Assembly: GCA_030613285.1 (NCBI GenBank)
Contig: JAUWME010000118.1
Location: forward strand, 1-7,076
DNA length: 7,076 nt
Direction of reading: 5' to 3'
Source: Candidatus Zymogenus sp.
GTDB taxonomy: Bacteria; Desulfobacterota; Zymogenia; Zymogenales; Zymogenaceae
Positions 1 to 5,017 of the stretch are shown here, one piece after another (within the stretch, counting starts at the first letter, position 1; every line of letters begins with the position of its first letter). The position numbers and the translations under genes were made by a program. Under the pieces are notes generated by a model. That model was not told the DNA's origin. It did no database searches and worked only from the letters and a program-made list of their open reading frames with translations.

Positions 1-818
1 AGGGTGGCGCTCATGGGGTATATTCCCCCAGAAAGGCCCTTGGCGGTTATGATCATATCGGGAACTACATCAAAATGCTCGATTCCCCAGAACTTGCCGG
101 TTCTTCCAAGTCCCGTTTGTACCTCGTCGATGATCATCAACATTCCAGTTTTGTCGCAAAGCTCCCGAACCTGTTGGTAATAGTCATCGTCGGGGATGGG
201 TATTCCCAAAGTTGCCGGGATGGTCTCAATTACGACGGCAGCGGTTTCACCATCCGCCACCTTTTCAATCTCCTCGACATCCCCGAAGGGAACTTGGGAG
301 AACCCCGGCACATGAGGCCCGAAGGGAGCGCGCCACTTTTCGTTTGCCATGGCAATGGAAAATCCTGTCAGGCCGTGATACCCTCCGTCGATGCTGACTA
401 CTTTGTGCTTTTTTGTGTAGCCCCGGGCAAGTTTGATGGCAAGATCCACAGCTTCGGCACCTCCGGTGTTAAAATTTGCGTAGTTGATATCGCCCGGTGA
501 GAGTTCGGCGAGCCTGCTGGCCAATATAGCCTTTTGTTCAGACAAAACGTGCTCGTTTCCAATGTCCAGTTCTTTAAGGCTCTCACTCAGTGCCTTTATC
601 ACTCTCGGATTTCTGTGCCCCATGTTGTACATCCCGCCGTTGCAGTGGCAGTTGATGAGTCGCTTTTCATCATTCACGTCCCAGAGGTAAATTCCCTCTC
701 GCTTGCCAAAGATGAAAATCATGTCGATTTCCTTGTAGAAATCGACCTTCCCCGACGAGACGTGATCGTGAAATTTGGAAATTATCTCGTCTCTTGGAAT
801 GTGTGGAACTAAACCCAT
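1..818 (-). CDS. Class III PLP-dependent aminotransferase, C-terminus cut by window edge
   Basis: The reading frame starts at an ATG at 818 and stays open to base 1, giving 272 complete codons. Fold-type I class III aminotransferases are usually about 430-450 residues, so roughly the last third is missing. They move an amino group from an amino acid or amine to a keto acid using pyridoxal phosphate in the cytoplasm. Visible landmarks are a small-domain segment near residues 56-70 (NCHCNGGMYNMGH), the phosphate-binding NTGGAEA (117-123), YHG (147-149), IETIPATLG (197-205), the PLP-ring-binding aspartate in IIDEVQTGLGRTG (Asp231) and the Schiff-base lysine in TAKGLSGG (Lys260). The start is supported by AAGGAGA at 825-831, about seven bases upstream. 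It lies 53 bp downstream of a TetR gene on the same strand, so co-transcription is likely. The family is certain; the substrate (ornithine, putrescine, GABA or other) cannot be read from this part. Confidence 0.95.
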   Translation of the reverse strand, partial: MGLVPHIPRDEIISKFHDHVSSGKVDFYKEIDMIFIFGKREGIYLWDVNDEKRLINCHCNGGMYNMGHRNPRVIKALSESLKELDIGNEHVLSEQKAILASRLAELSPGDINYANFNTGGAEAVDLAIKLARGYTKKHKVVSIDGGYHGLTGFSIAMANEKWRAPFGPHVPGFSQVPFGDVEEIEKVADGETAAVVIETIPATLGIPIPDDDYYQQVRELCDKTGMLMIIDEVQTGLGRTGKFWGIEHFDVVPDMIITAKGLSGGIYPMSAT

Positions 819-871
819 AATGAATCTCCTTAATAAAAAGTAAAGGTAATTGAATGGAATTCCTACAAAAT

Positions 872-1507
872 TTATTCTAACAACAAGCGCAGCGATTTTA
901 AAATTATCTCGATACGCTCTTGATTTTTGGCAACGCTGGAATCTAAACCGAAGAAAAGGTCAAACCTCCTTCGATAGTACTCACTTACAAGGGAATATGA
1001 AAAGAGCGTCAGGTAGGTATCGATAAAGTAGGCGACGTAAGCGCTGTCGATATCGGGATTGATTGAGCCTGTCGCCTTGTATTTATCCACAAGGCCAATG
1101 TGGTAGGTGCTGGCCAAGTTTTCGAGCCTGTCGGTAATGGCGTATGAGAATTGATTCATAGAAAATGTTCCAGCGTCGATATAGAGGATAATGTATTGGC
1201 GGTAATTATCGTAAAAGGGGAGCAGTCCGTTAAAGATGATGTTCAACGCATCATAGATTGTTTCGCCTTCGGGCATTTCGTTGTAGAGGTCGTTTTCAAT
1301 AATGTCAATGCCGCGCTGCAGAACTGATACGTAGATGTCCTCTTTGTTTTTGAAGTATTTGTATAGTGCCCCCACGGAGATGCCGGTGCGTTCACAGATG
1401 CTGGGGATACTGGTTCCGTGGTAGCCATTTTCCGCAAAGACCTCGGCTGTGGTATCGATAATTTCGTGTTGCCGTGCTGTGCTTAATTTTTCAAATGTTT
1501 TTAGCAT
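872..1507 (-). CDS. TetR/AcrR-family transcriptional regulator
   Basis: This 211-residue protein has the usual TetR length. The N-terminal helix-turn-helix is clear: residues about 12-59 hold AEVFAENGYHGTS, then the recognition region ICERTGISVGALYKYFKNKE, the standard TetR signature. The rest (about 65-211) is an all-helical ligand-binding and dimerisation domain with no family-specific motif that I recognise. Members are homodimeric, usually repressors, and release DNA on binding a small molecule. The gene precedes the aminotransferase by 53 bp on the same strand, so it probably controls its own operon, and the effector may be that enzyme's substrate or product; this is inference. No strong Shine-Dalgarno sequence precedes the ATG. 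The nearest good promoter (1730-1758) would give a leader of about 215 nt. The minus-strand segment just upstream of the start contains repeated CACT units (about 1530-1542) but no convincing TetR palindrome. Confidence 0.93.
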   Translation of the reverse strand: MLKTFEKLSTARQHEIIDTTAEVFAENGYHGTSIPSICERTGISVGALYKYFKNKEDIYVSVLQRGIDIIENDLYNEMPEGETIYDALNIIFNGLLPFYDNYRQYIILYIDAGTFSMNQFSYAITDRLENLASTYHIGLVDKYKATGSINPDIDSAYVAYFIDTYLTLFSYSLVSEYYRRRFDLFFGLDSSVAKNQERIEIILKSLRLLLE

Positions 1508-1729
1508 AGACTTTGAGTTATATGTTTAGATTGAGTGAGTGAAGGTTTCCTTTTATTGCGACAGAAGATGAGGATAAATATCTGCGTGAGAAGTTGCACA
1601 GCAAGTCAAATGAGCAGTTGAGTAGAAAGCTGAACAAAAGTTGCGCCCTCAAGTTGACCGATAGGCTGTTATCAATAGTTAAAGCCTAACGAGGTAGAAA
1701 ATGAACGTTCACTCTCTGCATTCTTTATG

Positions 1730-1758
1730 AGTTTATTGAAAGAAAGTTGGGTTGTCAA
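1730..1758 (-). promoter_or_regulatory. Sigma70-like promoter for TetR-aminotransferase
   Basis: On the minus strand TTGACA (1753-1758) is followed by a 17-bp spacer and TAAACT (1730-1735). The -35 hexamer is perfect and the -10 matches four of six. An A-rich tract lies immediately upstream (about 1760-1780), resembling an UP element. It points at the TetR gene, with a start expected near 1723 and a leader of about 215 nt. The same architecture recurs at 3539-3567. Confidence 0.6.
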
Positions 1759-1873
1759 GAGTTTTTTCCTTTTTTTTGTGGTGAGATGAGGTGAGGACGG
1801 GTTGCCATTCTGTCAGTATTTGGGGGAATGGGGAGAGGGAGTGGGAGAACGGGCTACTAACCTGTTGGTGGGG
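1734..1873 (-). repeat. Promoter-bearing repeat block, copy 1
   Basis: This 140-bp block aligns along its full length with 3543-3678. Shared landmarks in order on the plus strand are TATTGAAA, AAAGTTG, TTGTCAAGA, a T-tract, TTGTGGTGAGAT, GCCA, TGTCA, a G-rich stretch, ACGGG and AACCTGTTGGTGGG. The copies are clearly homologous but diverged, with small indels. The left end contains the -35 hexamer and spacer of the adjacent minus-strand promoter. I see no open reading frame in it. Confidence 0.75.
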
Positions 1874-1879
1874 TAAGAT

Positions 1880-1932
1880 GTCATTGCGAGGAGTGAACAA
1901 GTCGTTAGACTTGTGAACGACGCGGCAATCTC
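1880..1932. repeat. GTCATTGC...GCAATCTC palindromic element, copy 1
   Basis: This 53-bp element has ATTGC/GCAAT complementary ends and a perfect inner stem, ACAAGTC (1897-1903) and GACTTGT (1908-1914), around a GTTA loop. Its ends match those of 5088-5140 while the interiors differ. It resembles REP/MITE-like repeats that are widespread in bacterial genomes; I cannot assign it to a named family. Confidence 0.65.
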
Positions 1933-1968
1933 AATATGCTTTTGGCTCTGGTGGAAAGGGAATCCATT

Positions 1969-2052
1969 ATTCTGTCATCCTCAACTTGATTGGGGATCCA
2001 GATTGATATTATTCTGTCATTCTCAGCTTGACTGGGAATCCAGATTGATATC
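1969..2052. repeat. 42-bp tandem duplication
   Basis: Two adjacent 42-bp units (1969-2010 and 2011-2052) differ at five positions. Each begins ATTCTGTCAT and ends CCAGATTGATAT followed by T or C. They duplicate the left half of the palindromic GTCATTC...GGGAATGAC element; only the second unit continues into a right half. Confidence 0.8.
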
Positions 2053-2084
2053 TAATGGATTCCCGCTTACGCGGGAATGACAGA
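2013..2084. repeat. GTCATTC...GGGAATGAC palindromic element (complete)
   Basis: This 72-bp element has outer arms TCTGTCATTC and GAATGACAGA, and nested arms GGGAATCCA and TGGATTCCC around an AT-rich loop. A separate tight hairpin is possible: ATTCCCGC (2059-2066), TTAC, GCGGGAAT (2071-2078). It is the cleanest copy of a family with several more copies at 3747-4037 and 4881-5075. It behaves like a dispersed REP/MITE-type repeat and encodes nothing. Confidence 0.75.
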
Positions 2085-2131
2085 AGGTGATTATAGCGCC
2101 CTTTAATGCCATTCAAGAGGAAATATATATT

Positions 2132-2171
2132 AAAAAAAGCCCCGACCATTTTAAAAATCGCCGGGGCTTTT
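2132..2171 (-). terminator. Rho-independent terminator of the propeller gene
   Basis: On the minus strand the stem AAAGCCCCG (2162-2170) and CGGGGCTTT (2136-2144) closes a 17-nt loop and is followed by further Ts, giving GGGGC and seven Ts. It lies about 50 bp beyond the stop codon of the gene ending at 2219. The plus-strand reading has a shorter T run, so it works best for leftward transcription. Confidence 0.85.
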
Positions 2172-2218
2172 AGTGATTGAAATATTCTAACCAACTATCT
2201 AACCATATATTTAATCAT

Positions 2219-3382
2219 TTATGGCAGATAGTGCCAGACCGTGCCGTCTGCCTTTAGACCGTAGAGTTCAGTTCTGCTCGCCTCTATGTCGACACCAGTC
2301 TCCCCAATTTGTGTCCAACCCATAGGCGTTCCGTCGTATCGAAAGACACCAGATGGCGAAAGACCGAAGAGATGACCCATCTCATCGACGGTAAAGGTAA
2401 TGCCGGACGTCCCAACCTTTGTCCAGCTATGGGGCGACCCGTTATATTGGTAGATGTCCCCTGTAGCAGGATTGGTGGCAAAAAGTTTGTTTCCACCAGC
2501 AAATAACTCCGATGCCGGCCCGCCTATCTGAGTCCAATCATTCGGCGTTCTGTTATAGCGCCAGACACCGCTTCCATCCGGTGATATTCCAAACAGAAAA
2601 CCCATGTCATTTACTACAAATGTTTTTCCGGGACCGCCAATTTTTGTCCAATTGTGGGGGGTTCCGTTATACTCGTAGATGTCGCCCGTTGCGGGATTGG
2701 TAGCGTAGAGTCTGCTCGCCCCGATAAATATCTTGGTTGCCGGCCCGCCTATCTGAGTCCAGGATTCCGGGGTGCCATTATACCTAAAGACGCCACTCGG
2801 TGATAATCCGTAGAGATCACCACCAGAGTTGACTACGAACATATTGCCTGATCCTCCCACCTTCGTCCAGTTATCGGGCGATCCGTTATATCGATAGATA
2901 TCACCGGATCCTCTTATTACGCCGTAGAGGTTATTACCTCCTGCGTAAATTTCACTGGCAGTTAACCCAACCCGCTCCCAGGACCATGTTCCTGTGGAAG
3001 GTGCGCCACCACCACCACCTCCGCCTCCACCACCGGGTCTTGTAAAAGTAACACCGTTGTTCCAAACAATCGTTATTCCCCTGTCGGAGGAATTTACAGA
3101 AACCGTTCCAGATGCGTATCCAAAGGGCCAGATGGCAGAAATAGAGTAGCCGTCCAAATCCCCAACGCCCGTCTCCCCTGAGCCATCCATGCGCCATGTG
3201 AATTTATCATTTATCTGGGCAATGTGGTAGGTCTTGCCGTGGTTGCTTATCCACTCCCCAGATATATCTGGGACAGCATGGGCCTCTGTAACACCGAATG
3301 CAAAGAGGAATAGCGAAAGAGCTCCTATTGATATTGCTGTCAACAAGACGAGCTTTGAATTTACTTTTCTCAAACAATTCAT
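2219..3382 (-). CDS. Secreted seven-repeat tectonin/beta-propeller-like protein
   Basis: This 387-residue protein starts with a signal peptide: basic n-region, hydrophobic stretch about 11-30, and AHA cleavage motif at 34-36. Residues 38-115 form a small beta-rich domain (GEWISNHGKTYHI ... WNNGVTFTR) that I do not recognise. A run of ten glycines (117-126) links it to seven repeats of 36-38 residues beginning at Trp135, 172, 208, 245, 283, 320 and 356. The repeat core is WTxIGG ... LYG/FA ... GDIYxYNGTP, resembling tectonin-type lectin propellers. Repeats alternate between two versions (see findings). Such proteins often bind carbohydrate or other surface ligands; the ligand here is unknown. 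The ATG is supported by GAGGT at 3389-3393 about seven bases upstream. It has its own strong promoter (3539-3567) and terminator (2132-2171), so it is probably monocistronic. Export is well supported; the exact fold and function are inference. Confidence 0.9.
   Translation of the reverse strand: MNCLRKVNSKLVLLTAISIGALSLFLFAFGVTEAHAVPDISGEWISNHGKTYHIAQINDKFTWRMDGSGETGVGDLDGYSISAIWPFGYASGTVSVNSSDRGITIVWNNGVTFTRPGGGGGGGGGGAPSTGTWSWERVGLTASEIYAGGNNLYGVIRGSGDIYRYNGSPDNWTKVGGSGNMFVVNSGGDLYGLSPSGVFRYNGTPESWTQIGGPATKIFIGASRLYATNPATGDIYEYNGTPHNWTKIGGPGKTFVVNDMGFLFGISPDGSGVWRYNRTPNDWTQIGGPASELFAGGNKLFATNPATGDIYQYNGSPHSWTKVGTSGITFTVDEMGHLFGLSPSGVFRYDGTPMGWTQIGETGVDIEASRTELYGLKADGTVWHYLP
3005..3034 (-). 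repeat. Ten-glycine linker tract
   Basis: Ten consecutive glycine codons (residues 117-126 of the propeller protein) join the N-terminal domain to the repeat region. The codons are mixed GGT, GGA and GGC, so the tract is only partly a simple DNA repeat, though it could still expand or contract by slippage. Confidence 0.85.
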
Positions 3383-3424
3383 AATCTTACCTCAAAATAA
3401 TTATGGTCTTATCCCGACATTTTT

Positions 3425-3437
3425 ACAGTTTAACTGT
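3425..3437. promoter_or_regulatory. ACAGTTTAACTGT palindrome in propeller leader
   Basis: A perfect inverted repeat, ACAGTT-T-AACTGT, lies 43 bp upstream of the propeller start codon, within the predicted 5' leader. It shares the CAGT/ACTG core with the neighbouring palindrome at 3454-3468, so the two could be paired sites for one DNA-binding protein or small RNA hairpins. No regulator is identified. Confidence 0.4.
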
Positions 3438-3442
3438 GCATG

Positions 3443-3480
3443 TTAGCGATAATTTCAGTAAAACTGAAGCAACACGCTAA
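3443..3480. promoter_or_regulatory. Nested palindrome in propeller leader
   Basis: An inner perfect inverted repeat, TTCAGT-AAA-ACTGAA (3454-3468), is enclosed by outer arms TTAGCG (3443-3448) and CGCTAA (3475-3480). It lies downstream of the promoter at 3539-3567, so in RNA it would form a two-tier hairpin about 50 nt from the 5' end; as DNA it could be an operator. Confidence 0.45.
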
Positions 3481-3538
3481 TAATGGTATTTAACTCATCG
3501 CAGATTGCCTCTTCATCGGGCATTTCTACATTTTTATA

Positions 3539-3567
3539 ATTATATTGAAAAAAAGTTGAATTGTCAA
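3539..3567 (-). promoter_or_regulatory. Perfect-consensus sigma70 promoter for propeller gene
   Basis: On the minus strand TTGACA (3562-3567) and TATAAT (3539-3544) are separated by exactly 17 bp: both hexamers and the spacing match the sigma70 optimum. An A-rich tract directly upstream resembles an UP element. It faces the propeller gene with a start expected near 3532, giving a leader of about 150 nt. Strong expression is predicted unless the leader palindromes restrain it. Confidence 0.8.
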
Positions 3568-3678
3568 GATTTTTTAACTTTTTGTGGTGAGATTAAGGGA
3601 GGGAGTCGCCACATTGTCAACTTCTGGGAAAGGGTGAGGGGAGGGAAGGGTAGGACGGGTCTTTAACCTGTTGGTGGG
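3543..3678 (-). repeat. Promoter-bearing repeat block, copy 2
   Basis: This 136-bp block is homologous to 1734-1873 and lies in the same orientation relative to a downstream minus-strand gene. It spans the edge of the -10, the spacer, the -35 and about 110 bp upstream, ending at AACCTGTTGGTGGG. As in copy 1, a GTCATTG-containing repeat follows within about 40 bp. Confidence 0.75.
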
Positions 3679-3746
3679 TGGCAGTGGGCTTGTGGCAAAA
3701 AAGAGTGCAAGAAATGTCATTGCTTGCTTGACAAAGAAATCCATCT

Positions 3747-3817
3747 TCTGTCATTCTCAGCTTGACTGGGGATCCAGAACAATATTCACTGGATTCCCGC
3801 TTTCGCGGGAATGACAA
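3747..3817. repeat. GTCATTC...GGGAATGAC palindromic element
   Basis: This is a near-complete copy: TCTGTCATTC left arm, GGGGATCCAG inner arm, loop containing ACAATATTCACT, TGGATTCCC, the CGCTTTCGCG hairpin tip and GGGAATGACA right arm. Its loop matches the copy at 5008-5075 rather than the adjacent copy at 3823. Confidence 0.75.
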
Positions 3818-3822
3818 ATAGT

Positions 3823-3978
3823 GTCATTCTCAGCTTGAATGGGGATCCAGAAAGATATCTAATGGATTCCCGCATTTCAAGAATAGAATGACATTATGAT
3901 TTTATTTTAGCCTGGATTCCCCCCCTTTTTCAAGGGGGCAAGCTTTTTCGCGGGAATGACAAATAGTGTCATTCTCAG
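3823..3978. repeat. Long direct repeat flanking V4R gene, copy 1 (interrupted)
   Basis: Bases 3823-3921 match 4884-4982 at 96 of 99 positions, and 3942-3978 match 4983-5017 apart from two extra Ts. The two parts are separated here by the 20 bases 3922-3941, which copy 2 lacks. The unit joins one degenerate GTCATTC element (right arm GAATAGAATGACA) to the right half of another through an AT-rich bridge. Confidence 0.85.
3922..3941. repeat. Small hairpin insert inside a repeat palindrome
   Basis: These 20 bases sit between the GGATTCCC and GCTTT...CGCGGGAAT parts of a palindromic element and are absent from the otherwise matching copy at 4982/4983. With the flanking Cs they form CCCCCTT-TTTC-AAGGGGG, a compact hairpin. 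Confidence 0.7.
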
Positions 3979-4037
3979 CGAGACAAAAGCATCCAAAACA
4001 ATATCTATTGGATTCCCGCTTTCTAAGGGAGTGACAG
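3966..4037. repeat. Degenerate GTCATTC-family element
   Basis: The left arm GTGTCATTCTCAG is intact, the middle is decayed (GAGACAAAAGCATCC replaces the usual inner arm), and the right part TTGGATTCCCGCTTTC is followed by AAGGGAGTGACAG. It is an eroded member of the same family. Confidence 0.6.
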
Positions 4038-4096
4038 GAGCAAGAGAATTGGGTTTGCAACAAAAGACCACAAAAACTGTCATTTGGAGAGGACGG

Positions 4097-4117
4097 GGTG
4101 CTTGTTGAACAATCACC
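4097..4117. terminator. Stem-loop beyond V4R stop, possible terminator
   Basis: GGTG-C-TTGTT (4097-4106) pairs with AACAA-T-CACC (4108-4117), a symmetrical stem with one internal mismatch and a very short loop. It begins two bases past the V4R stop codon. It lacks a T tract on the minus strand, so it is either a weak terminator or a 3'-end stabilising structure. Confidence 0.35.
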
Positions 4118-4119
4118 AT

Positions 4120-4728
4120 TTAGTAAAAAGTGCTGACAAATCTGCAAGACGGGTCGCCGTTGGCACGGCAGTGGGTTTCGACAACAGAGATGTCAGTCAA
4201 ACCCGACCAGTTTGCCATGGCCGAAAAAAAATCCTCGGTAAATATGCAAATTGGACTACTCGCTTTTAGTTCTGTGCACCACATACAATCATGAGCTAAA
4301 TCTACAATCTGGTTAGGAGAAATCTCAAGAGTAGTATTTGCTTCAATGACCTTATTCAAATTGCCAACAAGGGTCTTGTACAATAAAGGGTATCTATCAA
4401 TGGGAGCAAGATCATCATACTCGACTTCACCTATACCAAATAACCATGGTAGTTCCTGAATCATGTTGTTGAACGAACTCTTACCCACACCACGCAAAAG
4501 AGATCTGTAACCTTTTTCTCCATATATTTCCATAAGTGAGGATACTATGGAAAAGAAAGTTCCAATTGGTTCGCTCATATTGAAATCATTAGGGGGGTAA
4601 TTATTGATGATACGGTCGAGTTTAGAATATGTCAATATAATCTTGACACCGTTTTTCCCGATAGTATTTTCAAGTTGTGTGAGAATGAAATGCATTAGAT
4701 TATTGGGGAGTGTCTTTGTTTCGTCCAT
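4120..4728 (-). CDS. V4R (4-vinyl reductase-like) domain protein
   Basis: This 202-residue soluble protein has no signal peptide or membrane segment. The C-terminal half (about 95-200) carries the V4R pattern: DCMWC (Cys148, Cys151), PIC (Cys161), the glycine-rich turn NWSGL, then VETHCRANGDPSCRF (Cys187, Cys195). The N-terminal part (residues 7-90, LMHFILTQLENTIGKNGV ... YGEKGYRSLLRGVG) is the helical lead-in common in stand-alone V4R proteins. V4R domains are small-molecule or redox-sensing modules; cysteines in the V4R domain of the methanogen regulator MsvR take part in redox sensing. There is no DNA-binding or catalytic domain here, so the ligand and partner are unknown. A modest GGGAAG lies upstream of the ATG. 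The gene stands alone between direct repeats, with about 37% G+C in sampled lines, below its neighbours, which fits separate acquisition but does not prove it. Confidence 0.85.
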   Translation of the reverse strand: MDETKTLPNNLMHFILTQLENTIGKNGVKIILTYSKLDRIINNYPPNDFNMSEPIGTFFSIVSSLMEIYGEKGYRSLLRGVGKSSFNNMIQELPWLFGIGEVEYDDLAPIDRYPLLYKTLVGNLNKVIEANTTLEISPNQIVDLAHDCMWCTELKASSPICIFTEDFFSAMANWSGLTDISVVETHCRANGDPSCRFVSTFY

Positions 4729-4779
4729 GTTGTACTTCCCTTTGTTAGGTATTGGTTTTTACTGTTTCTAATATAATAT

Positions 4780-4807
4780 AGTATATCACATCACTTTATC
4801 GTGTCTA
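4780..4807 (-). promoter_or_regulatory. Possible V4R promoter
   Basis: On the minus strand TAGACA (4802-4807), a 16-bp spacer and TATACT (4780-4785) give a plausible but weak sigma70 promoter in AT-rich DNA about 50 bp upstream of the V4R start codon. Overlapping TATA-like hexamers make the exact -10 uncertain. Confidence 0.35.
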
Positions 4808-4883
4808 CAATTTATTGATTCCTGTGGCAAAAATGACCGCAAAAACTGTCATTGCCTGCGAGATCAAGGGAATCTATTATTCT

Positions 4884-5017
4884 GTCATCCTCAGCTTGAC
4901 TGGGGATCCAGAATGATATCTAATGGATTCCCGCATTTCAAGAATAGAATGACATTATGATTTTATTTTAGCCTGGATTCCCGCTTTCGCGGGAATGACA
5001 AATAGTGTCATTCTCAG
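4884..5017. repeat. Long direct repeat flanking V4R gene, copy 2 (uninterrupted)
   Basis: This is the partner of 3823-3978. It keeps an intact CCCGCTTTCGCGGG hairpin tip (about 4980-4993) where copy 1 has the 20-bp insert. The two copies flank the V4R gene in the same orientation, about 1.06 kb apart. Confidence 0.85.

Larger units (their letters stand above)
1508..2218. other. 711-bp intergenic region: TetR leader, promoter, repeat cluster, terminator
   Basis: No supported gene lies here. From left to right it holds the presumed TetR 5' leader (1508-1722), a sigma70-like promoter inside a duplicated block (1730-1873), a GTCATTGC...GCAATCTC palindromic element (1880-1932), a 42-bp tandem pair running into a GTCATTC...GGGAATGAC palindrome (1969-2084), unremarkable AT-rich sequence, and the rho-independent terminator of the propeller gene (2132-2171). 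An open plus-strand frame without a usable start codon occupies 1543-1689. Confidence 0.75.
3383..4119. other. 737-bp intergenic region: leader, promoter, second repeat cluster
   Basis: No supported gene lies here. From left to right: the propeller mRNA leader with two palindromes (3383-3532), a consensus sigma70 promoter inside the second copy of the promoter-bearing block (3539-3678), a short GTGGCAAAAA-type segment (from 3692), at least three palindromic GTCATTC elements and a part-copy (3747-4037), another segment of the GTGGCAAAAA type (about 4055-4085), and a stem-loop beyond the V4R stop (4097-4117). Confidence 0.75.

Noticed and set aside
75..500. Plus-strand 141-codon open frame
   Set aside because: It lies antisense to the aminotransferase, whose frame carries all the PLP motifs and a good ribosome binding site.
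2952..3197. Minus-strand frame rich in Trp and Arg across the poly-glycine tract
   Set aside because: It is an out-of-frame reading of the glycine codons within the propeller gene.
3617..3817. Minus-strand open frame beginning MSFPRKRES
   Set aside because: It is a translation of the palindromic GTCATTC repeat. Similar frames at 2009-2194 and 3902-4147 arise the same way (FPRKRES, PVKLRMTE, LKKGG) and none has a gene-like start.
3823..5017. V4R gene with flanking repeats as an insertion sequence
   Set aside because: No transposase is encoded, the repeats are in direct orientation, and I could not identify a target-site duplication.
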